Shown here piece after piece: positions 44,147 to 52,824 of a stretch of 64,000 nt of DNA (within the stretch, counting starts at the first letter, position 1; each line of letters opens with the position of its first letter). The notes under the pieces were generated by a model that was given only the letters and a program-made list of their open reading frames with translations, did no database searches and was not told the DNA's origin. A program made the position numbers and the translations under genes. The stretch comes from Actinokineospora diospyrosa. GTDB taxonomy: Bacteria > Actinomycetota > Actinomycetes > Mycobacteriales > Pseudonocardiaceae. The DNA lies in NCBI RefSeq assembly GCF_024171925.1, contig NZ_JAMTCO010000004.1:417743-481742 (forward strand), given 5' to 3'.

Positions 44147-46482
44147 TGGCATGCCTCGCAGGACTCGGGGTTCTCCAGGGAGCAGGCGATGGCCTCGGCC
44201 GAGGGCACCGCGGCCGTCGGGACGGTCGCCTGCTGGATGCGCGTCGCCGGGCGGGAGCGCAGGTAGTAGGTGGTCTTGAGCCCGGTTTGCCAGGCGTAGC
44301 GGTACATCGAGGACAGCTTGCCGATCGTCGGCGCCGCCACGAACAGGTTCAGCGACTGGCTCTGGTCGATGTACGGGCCGCGCGCGGCGGCCAGGTCGAT
44401 CAGCGCCTTCTGCGGCAGTTCCCACGCGGTGCGGAACAGCTCGCGCACCTCGGCGGGCAGTTCGGTGAGCCCCTGCACGGAACCCTCGTCGCGCTTGAGC
44501 CGGGCCCGGACCTGCTCTGTCCACATGCCACGCGACTTCAGCTCGCGCACCAGGTAGGAGTTGATCTGCAGGAACTCCCCGGACAACGTTTCGCGCTTGA
44601 AGGTGTTCGACACCTGCGGCTCGATGCACTCGAAGCAGCCCGCGATGGAGGCGATGGTCGCGGTGGGCGCGATCGCCACCAGCAGCGAGTTGCGCAGGCC
44701 GTGCTCGGCGACGCGCTCGCGCACCGCGGCCCACCGCTCGGTCTGCGTCGGCGTGACACCCCACAGGTCCGGCTGCAACTGGCCGCGGGCCGAGCGGGTC
44801 TGCGGGTACGCCGGGTGCGCGCCAGCGGCGGCGGCCAGCCCGGCGGAGGTCTCCAGCGCGGTGAGGTAGATCTCCTCCGCGATGCGGGTGGAGAGCTCCC
44901 GCGCGGCCTCCGAGTCGAAAGCCAGGCGGAGCTTGAAGAACACGTCCTGCAGGCCCATGACACCGAGGCCGACCGGGCGCCAGCGCGGGTTGCCGCGCCC
45001 GGCCTGCTCGGTCGGGTAGTAGTTGATGTCGATCACCCGGTCGAGGAAGACGACCGCGGTGCGCACCGTCGAGCGCAGCCGCTCCCAGTCCATCCCGTCG
45101 CCGAGCACGTGCGCGCCGAGGTTGACCGAGCCGAGGTTGCACACCGCGGTCTCGTCGTCGCTGGTGACCTGCAGGATCTCGGTGCACAGGTTGGACAGGT
45201 GCACGACGTTGCCCGGTTCGGCGGTCTGGTTGCAGGTCCGGTTCGCGGTGTCCTTGAAGGTCATCCACCCGTTGCCGGTCTGCGCCAGCGTGCGGATCAT
45301 CTTGCCGTAGAGCTCGCGCGCCTTGACCGTGCGCACCGCGCGGCCCGCGTCCTCGGCGGCCCGGTAGGCGCGGTCGAACGCCTCGCCCCACAGGTCGACC
45401 AGCTCGGGCAGTTCGTCGGGGTCGAACAGCGACCAGTCGGTGTCCGCCTCGACCCGGCGCATGAACTCGTCGGGGATCCAGTTGGCCAGGTTGAGGTTGT
45501 GCGTGCGCCTGGCGTCCTCGCCGGTGTTGTCGCGCAGCTCCAGGAACTCCTCGATGTCGGGGTGCCAGGTCTCCAGGTACACGCACGCCGCGCCCTTGCG
45601 CCGCCCGCCCTGGTTGACCGCCGCGACCGAGGCGTCCAGGGTGCGCAGCCACGGCACGATCCCGTTGGAGTGCCCGTTGGTGCCGCGGATCAGCGCGCCG
45701 CGCGAGCGGACCCGCGACCACTGCACGCCGATGCCGCCCGCGAACTTCGACAGCCGGGCGATCTGGGCGTACCGCTCGTAGATCGACTCCAGCTCGTCGC
45801 GCGGGGAGTCCAGCAGGTAGCAGGAGGACATCTGGGTGTGCACGGTGCCGGAGTTGAACAGCGTCGGCGAGCTGGGCAGGTACGCCAGCGAGGACATCAG
45901 CCGGTAGAAGTCGATCGCCTCGGCCGCGGTGTGCGACAGGCCGCAGGCGACCCGCAGCAGCCAGTACTGCGGCAGTTCGACGACATCGCGGCGGACCGGG
46001 TGGCGCAACAGGTAGCGGTCGTAGACGGTGCGCAGGCCGAAGTACTCGAACCGCCGGTAGGCGGTGGGGTCGACCGCGTCGTCGAGCTTGCGCGCGTTGG
46101 CCGCGACCAGCCGGGCGGTGGCGTCGCCGATCAGGCCCTCGGCGTGCCCGAGGGCGATGCTCTGGCTGAACGAGTGCACGCCCTGGCCGCGGACCTCCTT
46201 GTCGATGTAGGCGCTGAGCAGCCCGGCGGCGAGCCGGGAGTACTCGGGTTCCTCGGCGACGAGTTCGGCGGCGGTCTGGATGGACAGCCGGTCCAGCTCG
46301 GCGGTGGTGGCGCCGTCGTAGAGGCCGCTGATCGTCTTGGTGGCGACCCGCAGCGGGTCGATCTCGCTGAGCCCCTCGGCGCAGCGCCGCACGGCGCGCA
46401 CGATCTTGTCGACGTCGACGGGCTCGAGCGCCCCGTCGCGTTTGCGCACCCGCATCGTCGTGACCGTGTCGACGGTCGTCAC
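44143..46482 (-). CDS. nrdA: Ribonucleotide reductase class Ia, alpha subunit
   Basis: 779 residues. N-terminal ATP-cone (MRVRKRDGALEPVDVDKIVRAV) for allosteric activity control. Active site motifs: QMSSCYLLD, HLSNLCTEI, AVCNLGSVNLGAHV, PTATIASIAGCFECIEP. The C-terminal redox pair is SCEACQ. It reduces ribonucleotides to deoxyribonucleotides with NrdB, whose gene overlaps its stop codon by 4 bp. The long leader carries a cobalamin riboswitch, so the oxygen-dependent enzyme should be made when B12 is scarce and the class II enzyme cannot work. Confidence 0.96.
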   Translation of the reverse strand: MTTVDTVTTMRVRKRDGALEPVDVDKIVRAVRRCAEGLSEIDPLRVATKTISGLYDGATTAELDRLSIQTAAELVAEEPEYSRLAAGLLSAYIDKEVRGQGVHSFSQSIALGHAEGLIGDATARLVAANARKLDDAVDPTAYRRFEYFGLRTVYDRYLLRHPVRRDVVELPQYWLLRVACGLSHTAAEAIDFYRLMSSLAYLPSSPTLFNSGTVHTQMSSCYLLDSPRDELESIYERYAQIARLSKFAGGIGVQWSRVRSRGALIRGTNGHSNGIVPWLRTLDASVAAVNQGGRRKGAACVYLETWHPDIEEFLELRDNTGEDARRTHNLNLANWIPDEFMRRVEADTDWSLFDPDELPELVDLWGEAFDRAYRAAEDAGRAVRTVKARELYGKMIRTLAQTGNGWMTFKDTANRTCNQTAEPGNVVHLSNLCTEILQVTSDDETAVCNLGSVNLGAHVLGDGMDWERLRSTVRTAVVFLDRVIDINYYPTEQAGRGNPRWRPVGLGVMGLQDVFFKLRLAFDSEAARELSTRIAEEIYLTALETSAGLAAAAGAHPAYPQTRSARGQLQPDLWGVTPTQTERWAAVRERVAEHGLRNSLLVAIAPTATIASIAGCFECIEPQVSNTFKRETLSGEFLQINSYLVRELKSRGMWTEQVRARLKRDEGSVQGLTELPAEVRELFRTAWELPQKALIDLAAARGPYIDQSQSLNLFVAAPTIGKLSSMYRYAWQTGLKTTYYLRSRPATRIQQATVPTAAVPSAEAIACSLENPESCEACQ

Positions 46483-46573
46483 AGCTGTCTCCTCGCGAGC
46501 CTGGGCCCCGGGGGCGAGGAGGAACGGGCGCGCGCGACCGCCACGTCCTCACGCCCTCCCTCGGGGCCGCGGA

Positions 46574-46598
46574 CCCCCGCCCACGGCCGCGGGCGGGG
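46574..46598 (-). terminator. GC hairpin in the nrdA leader, possible riboswitch expression platform
   Basis: CCCCGCCC and GGGCGGGG pair around a short loop, immediately downstream of the riboswitch on the minus strand and 92 bp before the nrdA start. No U-run, so termination would be atypical. Confidence 0.45.
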
Positions 46599-46599
46599 T

Positions 46600-46755
46600 G
46601 CTGGCAGGTCTTCGGACTCACGGGCGTGCCTTGGCTCAAGGCGCCTACCGGCCGTCGCTTCCCAGACGCGGGCGTCCAGTGCTTCGTTGACGGCTTTCGT
46701 TCCCGTTCACCGCTGCGGGGCAGTCCCGGAATCACACCGGGTTCCCTCTTGCGAC
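46600..46755 (-). ncRNA. Cobalamin (adenosylcobalamin) riboswitch upstream of nrdAB
   Basis: Read on the minus strand: GGGAACCCGGTGTGATTCCGG, split here as GGGAACCCGG and TGTGATTCCGG, then CTGCCCCGCAGCGGT, the B12-box-like GAAGCACTGG, GGGAAG, and the closing AGTCCGAAGACCTGCC. Order and spacing match the cobalamin riboswitch core. B12-riboswitch control of nrdAB is known from Streptomyces. Confidence 0.92.
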
Positions 46756-46927
46756 GACCGCTCTGGCTGAGCGGCCGAACCAGCTAGTCGGCACAATACA
46801 TGGATGTCCCAGGGCTTCTGGGACCCCACATGTAGTGGGGGTGTCGCCGCGGATCCGGCTGTCACCCGGTGGGTCGGATCGGGTCGGCGCAGCACCACCG
46901 GCGGTCACGCGGTGGGATGCTCTGGCG

Positions 46928-49900
46928 ATGGCGAGCACGGGCGACGAGCGGATCGGGTACACCGACGACGAACTCGTCGAGCACCTGCTCGCCGAGCTCG
47001 ACACGGTGGTCGCCGCGCCGACCTGGGCGCGGCTGCACAGCTACCTGGAGACCAGCACCTGGTTGGTCACCCCCCAGGTGCGCGGCGCGGTCCGGCGGCT
47101 GACCGCGCGGGCGGAGCGGACCCAGCCCGCGGCGGCCCGCGGTTTGGCGCACGCGGGCGCCCGGCTCGACCGGGCGACGACGGTCGTGGTCCCCGCGGCG
47201 CCGGACGCGCGGACCGCCGTGGTGCTGCGGCTGATCGACGACCGGGGGCGGGTGGAGCTCACCCGGTTCCTGCTGGTGCACACCGAGCTGCACCAGGGCC
47301 CGGGGTTGGCGGCGACCCTGGCGGTGATCGACGGGATGCTGCCGATCAACAACGACACCGTCGGCGGCCGGTTGCGCGACATCCGCGCGCTGCTCCTGCG
47401 GTGCGCCGAAGTCGGGCCCGCCGCCGCGGCCGCCGAGGTGGACTTCGAGGTCGCCTTCCCGCACCTGGGGTTCCCGCCCGACGCCGTCGAGTTCATCGAC
47501 CTGGTGTGGCCGCGAGCGCTGGCGGGCGGCGGCGACCGGCTCGACGCGCTCCTGCGGCTGCACGCGCTCGTCGAGCCGGACATGGTCTCGGTCCTGGACC
47601 CGGACTCGCTCGCCGACGTCCGCATCGGCATCGGCATCGCCCACCGCCGCCGCTACCAACGCGCGGAACACCGGGCGGACATCGACCGCGCGATCGGCTG
47701 CTTCGAGCAGGCGGCAGCCGGGTACACCGACGACCTGTCCCGGGCGCGGGCCATGCTCAACCTGGCGACCTGCCTGGACGACCGGTACTCCGACTGGGGC
47801 GAGCCCGCCGACCTGGACCGCAAGGCCGCCACCTGCCGGGAGCTGGTCGAGCTGAGCGAACCAGCGTCCCCCGAGTGGCTGGCGGCGACCGGGGGCCTGG
47901 GCACCTCGCTCAAGGACCGCTTCCGGCTCACCGGCGACCCCGACGACCTGGCCGAGTCGCGCGACCGGCTCACCGCCGCGGTCGAGGTCGCCGCCGAGCG
48001 GTACCCCGACGAGCTGCCCCGGGTCCAGCACAACCTCGGGCTGGCGCTGCTGGAGAGCTACCTGTTCACCGGCGTGCTGGCGTTCTTGCGCGGGTCGGCC
48101 GACCTGCACCGGCGCAGCGTCGCGGTCACCGCGGGGTCGCACCCGTCGTGGCCGGTGCGGGTGATGTCGCTGGGCAACACCCTGCGCCAGCTGCACGACA
48201 CCGCCGACGACGAGGCGGCGCTGCAGGAGTCGGTCACCGTGCTGCGCGAGCTGGTCGAGTCCGGCGCAGGCGGGCCCTCCATCCAGTACCGGGCGAGCAA
48301 CAACCTCGCGCTGTCGCTGGCGCAACGGCACAGCCTGCACCGCGACGCCGCGGACATCGATGAGGCGATCCGGTTGCTGGAGGACCTCTTGGCGGTGGAG
48401 CCCAAGAGCAGCCCGGTCCGGGCGGGACACGTGGTGAGCCTGGCGACCTGCCTGCTGCAACGGCACCGCGAGAGCGGCGACCCCGACGACCTCGACCGCT
48501 CGGTCACGCTCTACGACGAGACCGGCGGGGACACGGTGGCGCCGGGGTGGTTCGGCATCGTGCGCGACCAGAACCGTGCTGCCGCGCTCGCCGCCAGGTA
48601 CGACCGGTCCGGGTCGGCCGCCGACCGCGACCGGGCGATCACCCTGTACCGAGACCTCTGCGCGACCGCCGCGGCGGCCGGGGCCACCGAGGCGGGCTGG
48701 CGCTGCGCCGAGGCGTGGGCGCGGTGGGCCCGCAAGCGCGGGGCGTGGGCCGAGTCGGCGGAGGCGCACGGGTACGCGTTGCCGCTGATGGACCAGTGGT
48801 ACCGGGACCAGCACACCGCCGAGGGCCGCCGCAACGTGGCCGAGCAGATCCGCAACTACGCCTGGTACATGGCATACGCCTGCGGGAAGGCCGGGGACGG
48901 TGGCGCGGCCGTCACGGTGCTGGAGCAGGCGCGGTGCCTGTGGTTGACCGACGTGATGGACTGGGACGCCGCCGATCTGGCGTTGCTGGCCGAGGTCGAT
49001 CCGGAGTCGCACCGGGCCTGGCTCGCCTGCCAGGAGAGGTCGGCGCAGCTGCAGGCCACCCTGGCCGGATCGCCGGAGGTCGGACCGGCCGCGGCCACGG
49101 CGATGCACGCACTGCGGGGCGAACTGGCGGCGCTGCGCGACGAGGTGCGGCGACTCCCCGGCCTGGCGGGGTTCCTGGAACGGCCGGGAGGTGACGAGGT
49201 GTTCGCGAAGGCGTCGCCGCGCCCGATCGTCTACCTGATCACCGTCGACGTCGGCGGGTTCGCGTTCATCGTGACCGCGGACCGCGTCCAGGTCATTGAG
49301 CTGTCCGCGCTCACCGAAAGCGCTTTCCACGAGCGGCTGCAGCCGTACATGAACGCCGAGAGCAACCGCGACGCCAACGTGCGCGAGTACGTCGAGGAAC
49401 TGGACCGGGTGACCGGCTGGCTGTGGGACGAGGTGGTGTCCGAGCTCGTCGCGCACCTGTCCGGAGTGGACTCCTTGACCCTGATCCCGGTGGGGATCCT
49501 CACGTTCGCGCCGTGGCACGCCGCGTGGACCGCCGTGGACGGCGAACGGCGGTACTGGTCGGACACCTGCTTGATCACCTACGCCCCGACCGCCCGGGTG
49601 CTGGCCGAGGAGCCGGACGAGTCCGCGCCGAGGACCGTGCTCGCCGTCGGGGACCCGGTGGGTGCCGGGTTGCCGTGGTCGGAGCGGGAACTGCGGGTGG
49701 CGGCCGCGACGGCGGGGTCGCGGTTGCTGCTGGGAGCCGAGGCGACCCCCGACGAGGTCTTCCGACTGCTGCCCGAGCACGACGTGCTGCACCTGTCCTG
49801 CCACGGCTCGCTGCAAGCCGATCCGATGAACAGTTCGCTGGTCCTGGCCGGGGGCTCCCGCCTGGCCGTGCGGGACCTCACCCGCAGACGGCTGGCGCAC

Positions 49901-50194
49901 CTGCGGTTGGCCGTGCTGTCCGCGTGCGACTCGGCGTTCCCCGGTATGGACCTCGCGCAGGAGGCCGTCGGGTTCCCCGCGATGCTGCTGTCAGCGGGCG
50001 CGACGGGCGTGATCGGCGCGCTGTGGCCGGTCAGCGACCTGAGCACCGCGGTGTTGGTGGAGCGGTTCTACGAGCACTGGCGGGCGGGTGAGCCACCGGC
50101 GGAGGCCCTGCGGTTGGCGCAGCGGTGGATGCGCGGGACCGAGCGGTACTCCCAGCCGTTCCACTGGGCCGGGTTCGTCTACTTCGGACGATAG
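46928..50194 (+). CDS. TPR-CHAT protease (CATRA/caspase-like conflict protein)
   Basis: 1,088 residues from ATG 46928; a longer start at 46835 lacks support. The N-terminal 700 residues are TPR-like helices (repeated AR.ML.NLATCL, DPDDLAESRDRL, DPDDLDRSVTLYDE blocks). The C-terminal 250 residues are a CHAT/caspase-like peptidase: catalytic His959 in LHLSCHGSL and Cys1000 in LSACDSAF, with FPAMLLSAGATGVIGALWPV and AEALRLAQRWMRG. CHAT proteases act as effectors cutting a protein when a partner senses infection or stress. It is convergent with the CATRA-type membrane protein, the two overlapping by 16 bp at their 3' ends. Confidence 0.9.
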   Translation: MASTGDERIGYTDDELVEHLLAELDTVVAAPTWARLHSYLETSTWLVTPQVRGAVRRLTARAERTQPAAARGLAHAGARLDRATTVVVPAAPDARTAVVLRLIDDRGRVELTRFLLVHTELHQGPGLAATLAVIDGMLPINNDTVGGRLRDIRALLLRCAEVGPAAAAAEVDFEVAFPHLGFPPDAVEFIDLVWPRALAGGGDRLDALLRLHALVEPDMVSVLDPDSLADVRIGIGIAHRRRYQRAEHRADIDRAIGCFEQAAAGYTDDLSRARAMLNLATCLDDRYSDWGEPADLDRKAATCRELVELSEPASPEWLAATGGLGTSLKDRFRLTGDPDDLAESRDRLTAAVEVAAERYPDELPRVQHNLGLALLESYLFTGVLAFLRGSADLHRRSVAVTAGSHPSWPVRVMSLGNTLRQLHDTADDEAALQESVTVLRELVESGAGGPSIQYRASNNLALSLAQRHSLHRDAADIDEAIRLLEDLLAVEPKSSPVRAGHVVSLATCLLQRHRESGDPDDLDRSVTLYDETGGDTVAPGWFGIVRDQNRAAALAARYDRSGSAADRDRAITLYRDLCATAAAAGATEAGWRCAEAWARWARKRGAWAESAEAHGYALPLMDQWYRDQHTAEGRRNVAEQIRNYAWYMAYACGKAGDGGAAVTVLEQARCLWLTDVMDWDAADLALLAEVDPESHRAWLACQERSAQLQATLAGSPEVGPAAATAMHALRGELAALRDEVRRLPGLAGFLERPGGDEVFAKASPRPIVYLITVDVGGFAFIVTADRVQVIELSALTESAFHERLQPYMNAESNRDANVREYVEELDRVTGWLWDEVVSELVAHLSGVDSLTLIPVGILTFAPWHAAWTAVDGERRYWSDTCLITYAPTARVLAEEPDESAPRTVLAVGDPVGAGLPWSERELRVAAATAGSRLLLGAEATPDEVFRLLPEHDVLHLSCHGSLQADPMNSSLVLAGGSRLAVRDLTRRRLAHLRLAVLSACDSAFPGMDLAQEAVGFPAMLLSAGATGVIGALWPVSDLSTAVLVERFYEHWRAGEPPAEALRLAQRWMRGTERYSQPFHWAGFVYFGR

Positions 50195-51534
50195 GCCCGG
50201 CGGCCGAGTACGGCCGCCACCGCGGTGCCCGCGACGAAGGCAGCGCCGCTGAACAACACCGTCCACTCGGGAAACACGATCCACGCCGCCATCGCGGCGA
50301 CGACCCCGCAGCCGAGGTGCACCGGCACGAGTGACCACCGCCGGTCTGGCACGACGACCCGCAAGACCACCAGGGAAGCCAGCAAGGCCAGGGAGCCCAG
50401 CACGGCGATGACGGCCGGTTTGGCGTGCGCGGACAACGGCACCGTGTACTGCAGTGACTGGATCGCGGCGAGGCTCATCAGGATCGCGCCCACGACCCCG
50501 GTCAGCGCCAGGTTCACGCTCTCCTGCCGCCGTTGCCTGGCGCGCTGCAGGATCTGGTCCACCAACGCGCTCACGTGCGCGCACCGCTGCAGGGCCGCTT
50601 CGAGGTAGGTCGCGTCGTCGTCGAGTTGGCCCGCGAACCACTCGGCGAGGCCGCGGTCGTCCTCGAACAGGCCGCCGAGGTGGGGGTCACCGGCGAAGGC
50701 GGCGAGATTGGCGGTCGCGATGTCCACCGTCCGGCCCATCTCGCGCAGGCGGGTGGACCGGTCGATCAAGCCGAGTTCGCGTGCCTGCAAAGAGGTCAAT
50801 CGCCGCGCGGCGTCGAGGAGTTCGCCGTGGGCGGGGTCGCGTCCCGGCCGCACCGCGGCCAGCAGGGTGCGGATGGTCGAGTCGGCCTCGGCGCGCAGGT
50901 CCCGCGAGTCCGGCGCGGCCTGCCACACCCGCACCTGGTAGCGCAGCTTCGCCGCGTGCAGCAGGTACTTGGCCAGCGGCGGCAGCGCCAGGCCCGCGCC
51001 GATCCAGGCCCAGGAGCTCAACTCCGCGTCCTGCTCCTCCCCCGCGAGCACCACCAGCCGCCGCTGCGCGCGGGACTCGTCGGGAGCGGACGCCTCCCAC
51101 ACCGCAAACCCTTGCGGCACGGTGATTCCCCGGTCTGGCCAGGTGGCCGGGGCGCTGGGATCGGCGGGGACACCCGACGGCGGCGCACCGGGTTCGGGCA
51201 GGCACGCGAGGAACAGCCGCGCCACGCCCAGCACCCCCGGTGTCGGTGGCGCCATCACGGCGGACCACTGAGCGTCGAGGTCGGCCCAGAGCAAGCCGTC
51301 CGCGGGATCGGGTTCCACCACGACCGACAGGCAGAACACGTCGTGCTCGCGGCGCAGCACCGCTTGGTGGATCCCGGAACCGGGGCGGGTCCTGGCGGCG
51401 AGCACCCCGTCGGCGGCCCAGTCCGGCTCGATCGCGACACCGGGAACCGCGTCGGTCATGGCGAGTTCCGCACCGCACGCCCGCCAGACATCGAGCAACC
51501 ACGCCCGGTCGGTCGCGTACAGGTGGACGACCAG
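50179..51534 (-). CDS. CATRA-type (caspase/TPR-associated) protein with C-terminal membrane hairpins
   Basis: About 451 residues. The family-like sequence begins LVVHLYATDRAWLL, but no ATG, GTG or TTG is in frame there. CTG 51534 lies 4 nt after the stop codon of the preceding small gene; the next in-frame ATG (51699) would overlap that gene by 160 bp. The N-terminal alpha/beta domain has FCLSVVVEPD and GVARLFLACLPEPG. A helical middle follows (AAKLRYQVRVWQAA, LDDDATYLEAALQRC). Four hydrophobic helices close the protein, so it is membrane-bound. I associate this layout with CATRA conflict systems next to CHAT proteins. Family from memory. Confidence 0.7.
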   Translation of the reverse strand: MVVHLYATDRAWLLDVWRACGAELAMTDAVPGVAIEPDWAADGVLAARTRPGSGIHQAVLRREHDVFCLSVVVEPDPADGLLWADLDAQWSAVMAPPTPGVLGVARLFLACLPEPGAPPSGVPADPSAPATWPDRGITVPQGFAVWEASAPDESRAQRRLVVLAGEEQDAELSSWAWIGAGLALPPLAKYLLHAAKLRYQVRVWQAAPDSRDLRAEADSTIRTLLAAVRPGRDPAHGELLDAARRLTSLQARELGLIDRSTRLREMGRTVDIATANLAAFAGDPHLGGLFEDDRGLAEWFAGQLDDDATYLEAALQRCAHVSALVDQILQRARQRRQESVNLALTGVVGAILMSLAAIQSLQYTVPLSAHAKPAVIAVLGSLALLASLVVLRVVVPDRRWSLVPVHLGCGVVAAMAAWIVFPEWTVLFSGAAFVAGTAVAAVLGRRAYRPK

Positions 51535-51538
51535 AGCC

Positions 51539-51844
51539 TCACCGCGGGGCGGGTGGTTCCTCGCGCTCGGGGGTCGGTCGCTCGGCGTCGAGGGTGTGGA
51601 CCAACTGGTTGACCCGTTCCCGGACGGCCTCCGGAACACCGACCGCCAGCGCGTCCTCGATCCGCAGGACCCGCGTCGGGGCCGCCATGTCCAGCTCATG
51701 CAGCACCCTCCGGACCTCCTCGACGTCGTCGTCGGCCACCGCGGCCGCGAGCTCGTCGAGCGCAGCGGCCACGGCGCGCCACCGGGTCCCGACCATTCGC
51801 CAGGTCAGGACCTCGTGGAGGACGGCCGCGCTGTCGATTCGCAC
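51539..51844 (-). CDS. CATRA-associated small helical protein
   Basis: 101 residues from GTG 51844 (AGGA upstream). All-helical and acidic, with HEVLTWRMVGTRWRAVAAALDEL, split here as HEVLTWRMV and GTRWRAVAAALDEL, then VEEVRRVLHELD and EAVRERVNQLVHTLD, ending in a Pro/Glu-rich tail. Size and position match the small protein that accompanies CATRA-type proteins. Its stop lies 4 nt before the next protein-like frame, so the two are translationally coupled or possibly joined by a +1 frameshift. Confidence 0.7.
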   Translation of the reverse strand: MRIDSAAVLHEVLTWRMVGTRWRAVAAALDELAAAVADDDVEEVRRVLHELDMAAPTRVLRIEDALAVGVPEAVRERVNQLVHTLDAERPTPEREEPPAPR

Positions 51845-52038
51845 AAGGACACATCCTATTGACCGCACCGCACCGGGGCGACCCGGACTTGCATGACGAA
51901 AGCTGGACACGCGAGGACCGGACGGGTGGCGGGGTGCAGCCGAACGGGCGACTTCGGTGCCGGATCGCGCACATCCCGCGACCGCGTACCGGTACAACGG
52001 GAAGACCCGGCGTGCCGGGGCCGGTCGGGGAGGTCGCC

Positions 52039-52812
52039 ATGGTGGAACTGAGCGGGCACGCGGTGCACCGCACGATGGTTGTCGTTGACATAGCGGGATT
52101 CGGCTCACCGTCTCGGACGCTGCCGCACCAGATCGGGGCCAGGGAAGGGTTGTACGCGGTGGTGGCCGAGGCGCTGCGGTTCGCCGGGATCCCGTGGGAG
52201 TCGTGCTACCACGAAGATCGCGGGGACGGCGTTGTCGTGTTGGTGCCGCCTGAGTTCCCGAAAGCGCCGCTCGTGGAGTTGGTGCCCGAGGCGTTGGTGC
52301 GCGGGGTGCGCCGCCACAACAACACCAGCCACGAGGCGGCGCGCTTCCGACTGCGGCTGGCGGTGCACGCGGGTGAGGTCGCCACCGATCGGCACGGGAT
52401 GACCTCGACGTCGCTGACCACGGCGTTCCGGCTGCTCGACGCGCCGCCGCTGAAGGAGGCGCTCGCCGGTTCACCCGGGGTGCTCGCCATGATCGTGTCC
52501 GGCACGGTGTTCGACGAGGTCGTGCGGCACTCCGCGGTGCTCGACACCGCCGACTTCCGCGCGGCGGAGATCGCGGTGAAGGAGGTCCGCGAGACAGCGT
52601 GGATCACTCTGCCCGACCACCACCTGCCCGGACATCCCTCACCTGACGACCACCGGCAGGCTGACACCACTGGGCCGCGGCAAAACCTGAACGCCTCCGG
52701 CAACGAGACCACCGCCACCACGTACCACCAGCACATCTCGGGCGGCGGTGGGGGCGCGCAGGGACCAGGGGCGAGCGTGGTCGTCAACCACAACCACGCG
52801 CCGGGCTCCTGA
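52039..52812 (+). CDS. Nucleotide-cyclase-like (class III) protein of a conflict operon
   Basis: 257 residues from ATG 52039 (GGGAGG upstream). The fold follows minimal class III adenylate/guanylate cyclase domains: TMVVVDIAGFG with Asp17, and HEDRGDGVVVLVP with Asp63, where the two metal-binding aspartates belong; RLRLAVHAGEV and LTTAFRLLDAPPLKEAL follow the family. After residue 195 the tail is low-complexity (NASGNETTATTYHQHISGG, GGGGAQGPGASVVVNHNHAP). Predicted to make a nucleotide second messenger or to be an inactive sensor. First gene of a three-gene operon; the STAND gene starts 12 bp after it. Confidence 0.75.
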   Translation: MVELSGHAVHRTMVVVDIAGFGSPSRTLPHQIGAREGLYAVVAEALRFAGIPWESCYHEDRGDGVVVLVPPEFPKAPLVELVPEALVRGVRRHNNTSHEAARFRLRLAVHAGEVATDRHGMTSTSLTTAFRLLDAPPLKEALAGSPGVLAMIVSGTVFDEVVRHSAVLDTADFRAAEIAVKEVRETAWITLPDHHLPGHPSPDDHRQADTTGPRQNLNASGNETTATTYHQHISGGGGGAQGPGASVVVNHNHAPGS

Positions 52813-52824
52813 CCGGGGGTCACT

